From Lysobacterales bacterium (GTDB taxonomy: Bacteria; Pseudomonadota; Gammaproteobacteria; Xanthomonadales; UBA2363), in NCBI GenBank assembly GCA_019634735.1, contig JAHCAT010000005.1, positions 1 to 64,000 on the forward strand: a stretch of DNA of 64,000 nucleotides. Reading direction: 5' to 3'. Numbering within the stretch: position 1 is the stretch's first letter; each line of letters opens with the position of its first letter. Both the position numbers and the translations under genes were made by a program. The notes below the pieces were generated by a model. It saw only the letters and a list, made by a program, of their open reading frames with translations. It had not been told where the DNA came from and searched no databases. Positions 46,736-57,877 of this stretch are shown here, in pieces.

Positions 46736-47979
46736 GCCAGCAGCGATCGCGCCCGTTCCAGGGCCTCGGCCAGGGCGTCGACCTCGGCCTCGGTGTTGTA
46801 GAAGGCCAGCGAGGCACGGCAGGTGGCCGGAACCCCGAAACGCCGCATGAGCGGGTGCGTGCAGTGGTGCCCGGAGCGCACCGCGATGCCGTCGAGGTCG
46901 ATCAGGGTGGCGACATCCTGGGCCTGGGCGCCGTCCACGACGAAGGAGAATACCGGCACCCGCTCGGCGGCATCGGCCCCGATCAGGCGCAGGCCGGGAA
47001 CCCGGGACAGGCAACGTCGGGCATGGGCGCCGAGTTCGCGCTCGCGATCGGCGATGGCCTCCATGCCGATGCCCGCCAGGTAGCCGGCCGCCGCGCCAAG
47101 ACCGATCAGCCCGGCGATGTTCGGGGTGCCTGCCTCGAACCGGTGGGGCGGATCGGCGTAGGTGCTGCCCTCGAAGCGCACCTCGCGGATCATTTCGCCG
47201 CCGCCCATGAACGGTGGCATCGCGGCGAGCAGCTCCGGGCGCCCCCAAAGGGCGCCGCTGCCGGTGGGGCCGAACATCTTGTGGCCGGTGATGACGTAGA
47301 AATCGCAGCCGATCGCCTGGACGTCGACCGGCAGATGCGGCGCCGCCTGGGAGCCGTCGACCAGCGTCGGCACGCCGCGCTCGCGTGCCATCGCGCACAG
47401 CGCCCGCGCCGGGTTGACGGTGCCCAGGGCGTTGGAGACATGCACGAACGCGAACAGCCGGACGTCCGGGGTCAGGAGCGCCGGCAGCGCGTCCATGTCG
47501 AGTTCGCCGGCATCGGTCACCGGCACCACCTTCAGGTGCGCTCCGGCGCGCTCGCAGGCCAACTGCCAGGGCACGATGTTGGCGTGGTGCTCCATGCCGG
47601 TCAGCAGCACGGCGTCGCCAGGCCGCAGGTGGCTGCTGCCCCAGCTGTGCGCCACCAGGTTGATCGCCTCGGTGGTGCCGCGGGTCAGCACGACGCCCTC
47701 GCGCGAGGGCGCGTTGAGGAACGCTGCCAGGACGTCGCGGACGGCCTCGTAGGCGGCGGTGGCCTCGCTGCCGAGCGTGTGCACGGCACGCGAGACGTTG
47801 GCGTTGTACTCCCGGTAGTAGCGGTCCATGGCCACCAGCACCGGCTCCGGGCGCTGCGCGGTGTTGGCATTGTCCAGATAGACCAGCGGCTTGCCGTGGA
47901 CCCGGCGGCCCAGCGCGGGGAAGTCGGCGCGCAGCCGTCGCCAGTCGGGCCCCGTGGCGACTGCCGGGTTCGCGCTCAT
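46732..47979 (-). CDS. sufS: Cysteine desulfurase SufS
   Basis: SufS is the PLP-dependent enzyme that takes sulfur from cysteine as a persulfide for Fe-S assembly. The 415-residue product has the group II layout. YLDNANTAQRP lies near the N terminus, the PLP lysine is in VITGHKMFGPTGSGALWG, and the catalytic Cys loop is RSGHHCTHPLMRRFG near the C terminus. It is coupled to sufD (4-bp overlap) and to the DJ-1/GNAT gene (4-bp overlap). No sufE or sufU, the usual sulfur acceptors, lies in the operon. Confidence 0.96.
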   Translation of the reverse strand: MSANPAVATGPDWRRLRADFPALGRRVHGKPLVYLDNANTAQRPEPVLVAMDRYYREYNANVSRAVHTLGSEATAAYEAVRDVLAAFLNAPSREGVVLTRGTTEAINLVAHSWGSSHLRPGDAVLLTGMEHHANIVPWQLACERAGAHLKVVPVTDAGELDMDALPALLTPDVRLFAFVHVSNALGTVNPARALCAMARERGVPTLVDGSQAAPHLPVDVQAIGCDFYVITGHKMFGPTGSGALWGRPELLAAMPPFMGGGEMIREVRFEGSTYADPPHRFEAGTPNIAGLIGLGAAAGYLAGIGMEAIADRERELGAHARRCLSRVPGLRLIGADAAERVPVFSFVVDGAQAQDVATLIDLDGIAVRSGHHCTHPLMRRFGVPATCRASLAFYNTEAEVDALAEALERARSLLA

Positions 47980-49171
47980 GCAGCCGCCGCCTGGCCGGTC
48001 AGGGCAGCCAGGCGCCCCGGCACCGGCCAGTCGCCGGCGAAACCGGCCAGCGCTTCAGCGGCGAAGGCACGGACCAGCAGGGCGCGCGCGGCCTCGGCGT
48101 CGATGCCTCGGCTGCGCAGGTAGAACAGTGCCAGGGGATCGAGCTGGCCGATGGTGGCGCCGTGCGCGCAGCGCACATCGTCGGCGTGGATTTCCAGGAC
48201 CGGCTTGACGTCGATCTCCGCCTGGGACGAGCCCAGCAGGCTCTTGCACTCCAGCCGCGCGTCGGTGCCATCGGCACCGGTGGCGACCAGGATCTGGCCG
48301 TCGAACACTGCGCGCGCGCGGTCGTCGGCCAGCGCACGCCAGGTGGTGGTGCTGGAACAGTCCGGCGCGAGGTGGCGCAGGCGCATTTGCACGTCGGCGT
48401 GCTGGCGGCCGGCAAGCACGAAGGCGCCACCCAGTTCGGCACTGGCGCCCGCACCCGCGAGATCGACGGCCAGCTCATGGCGGGACGGCGCCGCGCCGGC
48501 GTCGAGCGCCTGCAGGCGCAGGCGGGCACCAGCGGCCAGCGTGATCCCGGTGCGCAACAGCAGCGACAGGCCCGGCGCCGGCGCGTTCACGAACGCAAGG
48601 TCCAGTTCGGCGCCCTGCGCCAGCGAAATGGCGCTCGCCACCGTGGCCAGGGCCGGCGTGCCGGCGCCGTCGAAATCGAAGAGGATGCGCGCCCTGGACC
48701 CGGCGCCAAGCTCGATGCGGTGCCGCAGGTGCCAGGCGCGATCGTCCGCACCGGCGCCCGACCGGTGCGCGATCACCAGCCAGTCGCCGGCATCGCCGTC
48801 GGCGTCGAGCCGCAGGTCGGCGCCGTCGATGGCGAAAGCCCGATTGAGATGGTCGAAGACGTCGGCGGCTGCATCTCCTGGCGGCGGCGCGCCGGTGTCC
48901 ACCCGGAAGCCCGGTTGCGCTCCGGACACGCCGTTTCCTGTGCACCGGCCATCGCGGAACAGCAGGGTCCTGGCCGGCACCGGCTCCGGGGGGGCGAGCG
49001 AGGCCGGGCGTGGCGTGCGCTCACCCAGGGCATGCAGGGAGGTGTAGCGCCAGTGTTCCTGGCGGCGCGCCGGCCAGGCGGCGGCGCGCGCCGCTTCCAG
49101 CGCCTGGCGCCTGGCCGGCTGGTCGGCCGGCAGGTCGGCGGAATCGAGCGCCTGCTGCAGCGGCGTGGCCA

Positions 49172-49172
<1 letters not shown>
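47976..49172 (-). CDS. sufD: Fe-S cluster assembly protein SufD
   Basis: SufD forms the SufBC2D scaffold that builds Fe-S clusters. The 398-residue protein begins with a helical part, ending in ARRQEHWRYTSLHALGE. A beta-helix core rich in Ala, Gly and Asp follows, then a C-terminal helical block containing HGATIGQLDPLALFYLRSRGIDAEAARALLV, a SufB/SufD family signature. The sequence is more divergent and alanine-rich than SufB, as is usual. Its start shares one base with the sufC stop, and its stop overlaps the sufS start by 4 bp. Confidence 0.95.
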
Positions 49173-49933
<761 letters not shown>

Positions 49934-49947
49934 GTCTGTCCGGGCTT

Positions 49948-50285
49948 TCAGTCGAGGTAGCAGGCGAGGTCGGCGGGTACGGGCAGCGAACGCAAGGCGC
50001 CTACGTCGGCACCGCCGGTGTTGCCGCGCGGCACCCACAGCAGGGTCTTGGTGAGCGCCGCCGGGATGCGCATGGCCTGTCCGAGCAGTTCGCGCGGGTC
50101 GCGGCGACGCCAGCCGATGGCGAACATGGCCAGATGCGCGCGGGTATGCGCCCAGGTGTTGCGCTGCCCGATCACGTGGGCGCGTTCGAAATGGCGGAAG
50201 GCGACGTCGAGGTCGCCGGCGGTCGAAGCGGCACGGCCGGCCGCCATCTCGGACTGCCAGGCGCGGCGGGCGTCGGGGCGCAGCC

Positions 50286-50289
<4 letters not shown>
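49948..50289 (-). CDS. DUF3703-like small protein inside the suf operon
   Basis: This 113-residue soluble protein probably starts at the GTG at 50289, which overlaps the sufB stop by 4 bp. It has a helical, TPR-like first half ([46 protein letters not shown]). The conserved-looking end is [30 protein letters not shown] recall this pattern as DUF3703; no function is known. The His-rich helix (HFERAH, HTRAH) could bind metal (inference). Its position between sufB and sufC ties it to Fe-S assembly. Confidence 0.8.
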
Positions 50290-51731
<1,442 letters not shown>

Positions 51732-51752
51732 CGTGGGTTCCTGGGCGCGCGG

Positions 51753-52202
51753 TCAGGCGAGGCGGATGGAGATTTCGCGGGAGTGCCGTGCGCCGGGTGC
51801 AGGCATGGCAAGCATCTGCGCAAGACTGAGCTCGCGCAGCCCACGCTCGATCGCGTCGGAAACGCGCTGCCAGGGCCCACGGACCCCGCAATGCGCCTCG
51901 TGGCTGCACTGCCCGGCGTGGACCGCGCATTCGGTCACCCCGATCGGACCGTCGATGGCCTCGACGATGCGCGCCACGGCGATGCGCTCCGGCGGCAGGG
52001 CCAGGCGATAGCCACCTGCTGCGCCGCGCTGGGACTCGACCAGGCCGGCGCCGGCCAGCATCTTCAGCACCTTGCTGGCGGTCGGCAACTCCAGGCGCGC
52101 GGCCTCGGCCAGTTCGCCAGCCGTCCGCAGGCGTTCCGGCGCGTCGGCCATCAGGCCGAGCAGCACGGTCGCGTAGTCGGTGAGCTTGCTTACCCTGAGC
52201 AT
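51753..52202 (-). CDS. sufR: Rrf2-family Fe-S sensing regulator of the suf operon
   Basis: This 149-residue Rrf2-type regulator has an N-terminal winged helix (MLRVSKLTDYATVLLGLMA, TASKVLKMLAGAGLVESQRGAAGGYRL). A cysteine cluster follows, at Cys92, Cys99 and Cys105 (ECAVHAGQC, HEAHC), expected to bind an Fe-S cluster as in IscR. Regulators of this type lead suf operons and repress them when clusters are plentiful. The start at 52202 fits the family N terminus. On the minus strand TACAAT (52248-52253) is a likely -10. The gene name is used by function; it could also be written as an IscR-like protein. Confidence 0.9.
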   Translation of the reverse strand: MLRVSKLTDYATVLLGLMADAPERLRTAGELAEAARLELPTASKVLKMLAGAGLVESQRGAAGGYRLALPPERIAVARIVEAIDGPIGVTECAVHAGQCSHEAHCGVRGPWQRVSDAIERGLRELSLAQMLAMPAPGARHSREISIRLA

Positions 52203-52566
52203 GGCTGGCGCCTCGACGCTGGGGCGAAAACCGCAAATCGGACCGGAATTGTACTGATTGACCGGCCGGCCCGCCAGCGGCCAGCCTGAACGGCATCGCG
52301 GCGCAGCCAGGACAGCGTCTGCGCCGGGCTGGCGGCCACCGTTGGAGCGCTGGCCGCAATCAGCGGCGATGGACGGCCGCTCGGCGATGCGACTGCACAC
52401 GCCATTGATTTGCCGCGAGCCCGTGCGTAGATGCGTCGGACGGGCGACTCCGGCGACCACCTGAATCGTCCTTTTCCCCATGCTGTTAGGATCGGCCCGC
52501 CACCGCGCCATCAGGTGCGGCTGGCCGGACGACATCGACCACAGACAACTTTCCAGGAGGGAACCG
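52203..52566. other. Divergent promoter region of the suf operon and the DUF3185 gene
   Basis: This 364-bp gap has a minus-strand -10 TACAAT at 52248-52253 for suf, flanked by two CCGG-containing repeats (ACCGGAATTG and TTGACCGGCC), a possible operator. On the plus strand GTTAGGAT around 52485 may be the -10 of the DUF3185 gene. I see nothing else in the middle 200 bp. Confidence 0.45.
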
Positions 52567-52773
52567 ATGGCCGCATCCAAGCTTGTGGGACTGGTACTGC
52601 TCGTGCTGGGCGGAATCCTGCTGTATTTCGGCTTCACCGCCACCGAGAGCATCGGGGAGCGGGTCGTCGAGGGCGTCACCGGGCGCTACACCGATCAGAC
52701 CATGTGGTACCTGATCGGTGGCGGCGTCAGCGCGGCGGCGGGCCTCGGCCTGCTGTTGTTCGGCCGCAAGTAG
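52567..52773 (+). CDS. DUF3185 family small membrane protein
   Basis: This 68-residue protein has two membrane helices (about 5-23 and 47-65) and a short polar segment with ESIGERVVEGVTGRYTDQT between them. The layout and the sequence LVLGGILLYFGFTATESIGERV match the DUF3185 family, of unknown function. The ATG at 52567 is preceded by a strong AGGAGGG ribosome-binding site 4-5 nt upstream. The frame opens 87 bp earlier, but that part is not hydrophobic. It is monocistronic, convergent with the beta-helix gene. Confidence 0.87.
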   Translation: MAASKLVGLVLLVLGGILLYFGFTATESIGERVVEGVTGRYTDQTMWYLIGGGVSAAAGLGLLLFGRK

Positions 52774-52871
52774 GTTCTTGCGCCGGGGCGTCCGCCGGGC
52801 CGCGATACGCACGCGATCGGAGGCCCGGCCCGCCAGCCGGGCACGGAGCGGCGGCCGGCCTCCGGGGCGCG

Positions 52872-54212
52872 TTACTGGAAGCCGTTCGCGAACAGCGGAT
52901 CGGCGTCCACCACGGCGCCGATCGTCGGCGGGGCCTGTCCGGGCCGCGTCCGTTCGCTGCCCGGCGCCATCGCCGCCCGCTGCGGCGGCAGGAACTGCGG
53001 CAGCAGGGTCGGCGCGGGGAACGGCCAGGCGGGTGGACTGGTCGGGTTGCCGTTGCCGGCGCCATTCAGGGGGCTTGCCGCCCCTGGGCGGTAGTCGTGC
53101 GCCGCCGGCGCGACGAATCCCGGCGAGGCGCCGGTCAGCATGCCCGTCCACTCCGGTGGCACCACCGTCGCGGCTGCATTGATCCAGTTGTTGCTGCCCG
53201 CCACCCTGCGCCCGCCGGCCGCCCACACCGCCTCGACAGTGCGCTCGATACGCAGCTCGCCCGGGCTGCTGCGCCAGATCACGTTGTTGTGCGCCTCCAC
53301 CGACTCGATGCCCTCGAAGAGCCGGAGCACCGTGGTCGGGTTGCTGCTGCCGGTCACCACGATGGTGTTGTTGACCAGCCGGTAGCGGCCCCGGCTCTCG
53401 CCGGTGCCGTCGCCGCCGAGGCGGATCACAGCGCCGAAAGGATTCAGCGGCGAGGAATGGACGATGACGTTGCCAAGCACCTCGGAATCCTCGCGCACCA
53501 GACCGACGCTCCAGCCCGGCAACTGCGTGAACTGGTCGGGCCCGATCAGCTCGATCTCGTGGAACCAGGCGCCCTCGAACCAGTTGTAGTGGATCTCGTT
53601 GCGCTCGTGCCGGCTCTTGAGCAGGTTGCCGCCGTTGCCCGAATGCACGTAGTTGAAGCGCATCCGGAACACGCTGCCCGGATTGCTCACCTCGTCGCTC
53701 TGGATGTAGAGGGCGTGCTGGCTGGAACCGGCACCGGCGTTGCGGATTTCGCTGTACTCAAGAGTCAGGTTGCCCGAATACAGGTCGCTGCTGAGGATGC
53801 CCTGGGCCGGGCAGTCGCGGACCAGCAGATCGCGCAACACCACGTCCCGGGCGTTCACGAACACGCACCTGGAGGTGCCGCCGGTGATCTCGAAGCCCTC
53901 AAGGACGACATGGTCGGCGCGCCGGAACTCGATGCTGTTGCCGCCGCCGGCGAGCACCGCCCGCTGGCCACCGGCGCCGCGCAACCCGATCACCCGGATC
54001 GGCGCTGCGGCGGTGCCGGACTGGCGCAGGATCACGCCGCCGGAATAGCTGCCCGGATCGACCAGCACGCGGTCGCCTGGCTGCAGGGTCACCGCGGCGG
54101 TGAGCGCCTGGAGCGTGGCATACGGCCGTCCCGGCCCGACGTGGAAATCGGCCGCCCGGGCCGGAGCGCACAGCGCAAGGACGGCCACCGCCGCCAGCAA
54201 GCGGATCGACAT
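52872..54212 (-). CDS. Secreted right-handed beta-helix protein with LFANGFQ C terminus
   Basis: This 446-residue exported protein has a signal peptide (MSIRLLAAVAVLALCAPARA). A pectate-lyase-type parallel beta-helix follows, whose first coil is the common DFHVGPGRPYATLQALTAAVTLQPGDRVLVDPGSYSGGV. Many asparagine-rich rungs follow (VNNTIVVTGSSNPTTVLRL). It ends in DADPLFANGFQ, close to the C terminus of the protein at 38471-40396. Such proteins often bind or cleave polysaccharides, but no lyase residues could be identified. The start at 54212 begins the signal peptide. Confidence 0.8.
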   Translation of the reverse strand: MSIRLLAAVAVLALCAPARAADFHVGPGRPYATLQALTAAVTLQPGDRVLVDPGSYSGGVILRQSGTAAAPIRVIGLRGAGGQRAVLAGGGNSIEFRRADHVVLEGFEITGGTSRCVFVNARDVVLRDLLVRDCPAQGILSSDLYSGNLTLEYSEIRNAGAGSSQHALYIQSDEVSNPGSVFRMRFNYVHSGNGGNLLKSRHERNEIHYNWFEGAWFHEIELIGPDQFTQLPGWSVGLVREDSEVLGNVIVHSSPLNPFGAVIRLGGDGTGESRGRYRLVNNTIVVTGSSNPTTVLRLFEGIESVEAHNNVIWRSSPGELRIERTVEAVWAAGGRRVAGSNNWINAAATVVPPEWTGMLTGASPGFVAPAAHDYRPGAASPLNGAGNGNPTSPPAWPFPAPTLLPQFLPPQRAAMAPGSERTRPGQAPPTIGAVVDADPLFANGFQ

Positions 54213-54489
54213 CAGACACCCCCTGTGTCCATTGTGGACCGCCACCCTAGCCCCGGTGCGGCCGGATTTCCGCGACAGCGGTCATGATCGGCGCCCGGCA
54301 TTCCGGGCGGGAGCGCCCACAGCGCAGCTGCGCGGCGACCGGGCCGAGGGCAAGGACACGCCCCGCCGAAGCAAGCGCACGCTCCTCACAGGACCAGGCG
54401 ATCCCGTCGGAACCCAGGTGTCGCCCCCTGGCCTGACGCGGGCGGACCCGCCAGCCTCCGGGGCCGGTTTCGCCCTGCGCCTGCGGCCT
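54213..54489. other. Upstream region of the beta-helix gene
   Basis: Together with copy D of the element this makes a 409-bp gap. The part next to the gene is ordinary GC-rich sequence. I see no clear promoter and no ORF with coding character. Confidence 0.4.
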
Positions 54490-54645
54490 GTGGAATCACG
54501 ACCGTCGCGGCCGATCGTCAAGTCGGCCCTTCCGGCACTCGCCCGGAGGGGCGACCGGCCGGTCGAGCGCGTTCCCAGCCGCTGCGCCGGCCGACCAGCT
54601 CTGGCCGCAACCGGCCAGCTGTCATTCGACAGCCTGCCGGTCTTG
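54490..54645 (+). mobile_element. Degenerate copy D of the 156-bp element
   Basis: It is recognisable against copy A. TGGAATCACGACC matches TTGAAAAACGACC, TCAAGTCGGCCCTTCCGGC matches TCAAGTCGTCCGTCCGGC, and CTGGCCGC followed by CAGCTGTCATTCGACAGCCTGC matches the right end. The stems are eroded. As with copy A, its right end runs over the stop codon of a minus-strand gene (54622-54624). The alignment was done by eye. Confidence 0.55.
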
Positions 54646-55551
54646 GCGGGTCGGCCTCGCGGATTCGTAGTACAGCGCCCTGAACCCGGTGACGAACCGG
54701 GCGGCAGGGCCGTCCAACTGGCCGATCAGCTCCAGCTCGGGCGTGAACCAGGCCGGCGCCTGGGTTCGGCTGCCGACCAGGAGATTTCCTGCGTCGTCGA
54801 CATGAATGTCGTCGCCGTACCAGAAATAGGTCTGTGCGACCAACCGGTTGCTGGTGCCCTGGAAGGCGAGCAGACGGAAGAAGAAGCCCGAGTAGCCGCC
54901 CATGGTCACGTAGGTGCGGTCGGTGGCTGCCGAGTAGGCCACGTCGCGGATGCCGACCATCCTTGGGTTGACGACACCCGTGAGCCCATCCGGATCGTCT
55001 ATGTTCGTGAACGCGTGGATGAATGCGCCACCGGGCGTCCGGCGGTAGAGCGTGGAATCCGCACCGACCAGGAGTTCACCGTTGGGCAGGACATCGAGGC
55101 CATATGCCGGATCGGCGACCAGGCGTCGCCCAGATCGGGTCGTCTGGTTGAACTCGTAGATGCCACCGGACGTTCCGACGTAGAAGACGTGGCGGTCCGG
55201 CGCGAACGCGATCTTGCCGAGACTGAGGTTGCCGGCGCTCCAGGCGCCGTTTCCGAACCGCGCCATCAACTGGCCATCCGGCCCCAGCACCTCGACCGTG
55301 GTCAGCAAGGGGCCCTGCGTGCCCGCTCTTACGACGTACAACAGGCCGTCCGGACCGATCGCCAGGCCACGGACGTCGTGGTTGCTGCCCCAGGGCAGAC
55401 TCGCGACCAGGACGCCCGCGTCGTCGTAGGCATTGATCGCGGTTTCGCTGGTGCTGTAGTGAAAGTCAGGATGCAGCTGGAAGGCCCGCAGGCCAGGCGC
55501 AACCAGCCAGAGCGCGGCAAGCAACGCGATCGACATGCGGCGTCGGGCCAT
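54622..55551 (-). CDS. Exported beta-propeller (NHL/SMP-30-like) protein
   Basis: This 309-residue protein has an N-terminal signal peptide (SIALLAALWLVAPGLRA). About five blade-like repeats follow, such as VRGLAIGPDGLLYVVRAG, LGKIAFAPDRHVFYVGTSGGIYEFN and YGLDVLPNGELLVGADSTLYR, which suggest a beta-propeller. No active site is evident. The start at 55551 has a GAGGAG ribosome-binding site 3-4 nt upstream; ATG 55536 is a weaker alternative. The last residues (about RPTRQDRQAVE) are encoded within the right end of repeat copy D, so the native C terminus may have been altered by that element. Confidence 0.75.
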   Translation of the reverse strand: MARRRMSIALLAALWLVAPGLRAFQLHPDFHYSTSETAINAYDDAGVLVASLPWGSNHDVRGLAIGPDGLLYVVRAGTQGPLLTTVEVLGPDGQLMARFGNGAWSAGNLSLGKIAFAPDRHVFYVGTSGGIYEFNQTTRSGRRLVADPAYGLDVLPNGELLVGADSTLYRRTPGGAFIHAFTNIDDPDGLTGVVNPRMVGIRDVAYSAATDRTYVTMGGYSGFFFRLLAFQGTSNRLVAQTYFWYGDDIHVDDAGNLLVGSRTQAPAWFTPELELIGQLDGPAARFVTGFRALYYESARPTRQDRQAVE

Positions 55552-55791
55552 GTTCTCCTCCCATGCGGACCCATGCATGGTAGTGGTCATGTGGATCCGA
55601 AACCACCGGATCCAGCCGTGCCGGCGGCCGAGACGACCGTCCGGCCCGGTGCATCCGGATCGCTGCGGGAACGTCGCAGGATCCGGGGCATGCCGCGACG
55701 CCCTGCACGCCCCACGACCGGGGGCACGACCCGACCCGGCATCCGGGCTAGACTGCCGCCCCGCCCTGTGGTCGCCGACAATCCCGCATCC

Positions 55792-56820
55792 ATGCCAGAG
55801 TCCCCCGATCGCGCCGAGGCCCGCCTGCAGTTCGTGCATCGCCACTGTGGCGATGCCGCGCGCGTGGAGCCGGCGTCCTCGGATGCCAGCTTCCGCAGCT
55901 ACTGGAGGGTCCAGGGCGCGGCCGGCGGCAGCCGGATCCTGATGGACGCGCCCCCCCCGCAGGAGGATGTCCGCCCATGGCTCGACGTCGCCCGCCGACT
56001 GCGCGCCGCTGGCGTCCATGCGCCCACGGTGCACGCCCAGGATGTCGAGCTTGGCTTCCTGCTGCTGGAGGACCTGGGCGAGCGCCTCTACCTGGCGGCC
56101 TTGACCGATGCCACCGTAGGCAGGCTCTACGGCGACGCACTCGAGGCGCTGTGGCGGATGCAGCGCGGCGGCGCCACCCACGGGCTGTCCGACTACGACG
56201 AGACACGGCTGGTGGCCGAGATGGCGCTGATGCCGACGTGGTTCCTGCACCGCCACCTCGGCGCCGATCCGGACGGCTTCGACCACAAGGCGATCGACGA
56301 TGCCTTCGCGCGCCTGGCGGGCAATGCCCTGGACCAGCCCCAGGTGTTCGTGCACCGCGACTTCCACTCCCGCAACCTGCTGGTGACCGGCCAGGACAAC
56401 CCGGGCGTCATCGATTTCCAGGACGCCGTACGCGGTCCGATCACCTACGACCTGGTCTCTCTGCTGCGCGATTGCTACGTGGCATGGCCGGCGCAGCGGG
56501 TCGATGCCTGGGTGGAACAGTACCGGCAACGACTGGTCGAGGGCGGAGCGACGGACGCGGATCCGCGGCGCTTCCGGCGCTGGTTCGACCTCATGGGCCT
56601 GCAACGGCATCTGAAGGTTCTCGGCATCTTCTGCCGTCTGTGGTACCGGGACGGCAAGTCCGGCTACCTCGGCGACCTGCCCCTGGTCTGGCGCTATTGC
56701 CTGGACGTCATGGACCAGTACCCCGAGTTCGCGGAGCTTCGCGAGCAGATGGCCGGCGCCATCGGCCGCCGAGACCTGACCCGGCCCGCGTCTTCGCCCC
56801 CGCAATCGCCATCGCCATGA
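55792..56820 (+). CDS. amgK: N-acetylmuramate/N-acetylglucosamine kinase AmgK
   Basis: AmgK phosphorylates the anomeric carbon of MurNAc and GlcNAc in cell-wall recycling. The 342-residue product has the aminoglycoside-phosphotransferase fold. The N-lobe contains ASSDASFRSYWRV, the catalytic loop is VFVHRDFHSRNLLV, and the metal motif is GVIDFQDAVRGPITYDL. Identity with AmgK rather than another phosphotransferase rests on these motifs and on the downstream murU gene, which overlaps by 4 bp. A -10-like TAGACT lies near 55750. It is divergent from the propeller gene. Confidence 0.9.
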   Translation: MPESPDRAEARLQFVHRHCGDAARVEPASSDASFRSYWRVQGAAGGSRILMDAPPPQEDVRPWLDVARRLRAAGVHAPTVHAQDVELGFLLLEDLGERLYLAALTDATVGRLYGDALEALWRMQRGGATHGLSDYDETRLVAEMALMPTWFLHRHLGADPDGFDHKAIDDAFARLAGNALDQPQVFVHRDFHSRNLLVTGQDNPGVIDFQDAVRGPITYDLVSLLRDCYVAWPAQRVDAWVEQYRQRLVEGGATDADPRRFRRWFDLMGLQRHLKVLGIFCRLWYRDGKSGYLGDLPLVWRYCLDVMDQYPEFAELREQMAGAIGRRDLTRPASSPPQSPSP

Positions 56821-57536
56821 AGGCGATGGTGTTCGCCGCCGGTCGTGGCGAGCGCATGCGACCGCTCACCGACACGGTGCCCAAGCCGCTGCTCGCGGTA
56901 GCCGGCAGGCCGCTGGTCGTCTGGCATCTGGAGAAGCTGGCCGCACGAGGCATCCGGGACGTGGTTATCAACCTGTCGCATCTGGCATCCGTGGTACGCA
57001 CGGCGCTGGGCGACGGCGGCCGTTGGGGACTGAGAATCGCCTACAGCGATGAGGGACCCCTGCCGCTCGAGACCGGTGGCGGTCTTCTGCAGGCCCTTCC
57101 GATGCTCGGTGGCGAACCCTTCTTGTTGGTCAACGCCGATGTCTGGAGCGACGTCGATTACGGCAGCCTTCCGGACGAACCCTCCGGATTGGCCAACCTG
57201 GTCCTGGTCGACAATCCGGATCACCACGCCGCAGGCGACTTCTGGCTGACCGCGGATGACCAGGTTCTGGACGACTCCCCGCCCGAGGGCGCGAAGCGCC
57301 TCACCTACGCCGGGGTGGGCGTCTACCGGCCGGAGATCCTGCAGGGTTGGCGCGCCGTGATCGGCCACGCGCCCGGGGCGCGCGACATGCCGCCGAGGTT
57401 TCCGCTCGCGCCGTTGCTGCGCGCGGCGATGCGCAAGGGCCAGGTATCGGGCCGCCACCATGCCGGCCGCTGGTGCGATGTCGGCACCCCCGGTCGCCTG
57501 GCCAGCCTGGACCGGCTGCTGACAGGCCTGTCCTGA
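56817..57536 (+). CDS. murU: N-acetylmuramate alpha-1-phosphate uridylyltransferase MurU
   Basis: MurU turns MurNAc-1-phosphate made by AmgK into UDP-MurNAc, bypassing de novo synthesis and the fosfomycin target MurA. The 239-residue nucleotidyltransferase has the signature MVFAAGRGERMRPLTDTVPKPLL at its start. It continues with GPLPLETGGGLLQALP, FLLVNADVWSD and, at the C terminus, GRWCDVGTPGRLASLDRL. Its ATG overlaps the amgK stop by 4 bp, so the two are translationally coupled. Confidence 0.92.
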   Translation: MKAMVFAAGRGERMRPLTDTVPKPLLAVAGRPLVVWHLEKLAARGIRDVVINLSHLASVVRTALGDGGRWGLRIAYSDEGPLPLETGGGLLQALPMLGGEPFLLVNADVWSDVDYGSLPDEPSGLANLVLVDNPDHHAAGDFWLTADDQVLDDSPPEGAKRLTYAGVGVYRPEILQGWRAVIGHAPGARDMPPRFPLAPLLRAAMRKGQVSGRHHAGRWCDVGTPGRLASLDRLLTGLS

Positions 57537-57877
57537 CGCCTCTGCCCCCGGCGGGGTTTCATCCCCGGGGCGCCGTCCGCAACGCTGGCGATCGTGTGTT
57601 CGTGGCCAGCCCGCTGCGGGCTCGAGACCATTGACCGGCAGGTGTGAATTACCGGAACCCGCAGTTTTTAATCGCAGGTTCATGCACGGCCCTCGTTCTT
57701 GACGCCCTCTGGACGAAATCGCCGCATCCCGGCTGAACGCTTCACCAAGCTTGCACAAGCGGCCTTTTGCGGGCAGTCAGCTAGGTGAATCCAGGGCCGA
57801 ACAGGGACCGCCGGACCCCTTCCCGGAGCCTGCCGACCTGCCTAGTTTTGATCCCGGCCCCGCCCGGGAGAAAGACG
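57537..57877. other. Intergenic region between murU and the metzincin gene
   Basis: This is 341 bp. Just after murU there is a GC-rich imperfect hairpin without a T-run (about 57546-57574). An AT-richer stretch around 57650-57680 (GCAGTTTTTAATCGCAG) is the likely promoter area of the metalloprotease, but no confident hexamers were found. Confidence 0.4.

Noticed and set aside
57546..57574. Terminator after murU
   Set aside because: The hairpin is imperfect and no T-run follows it.
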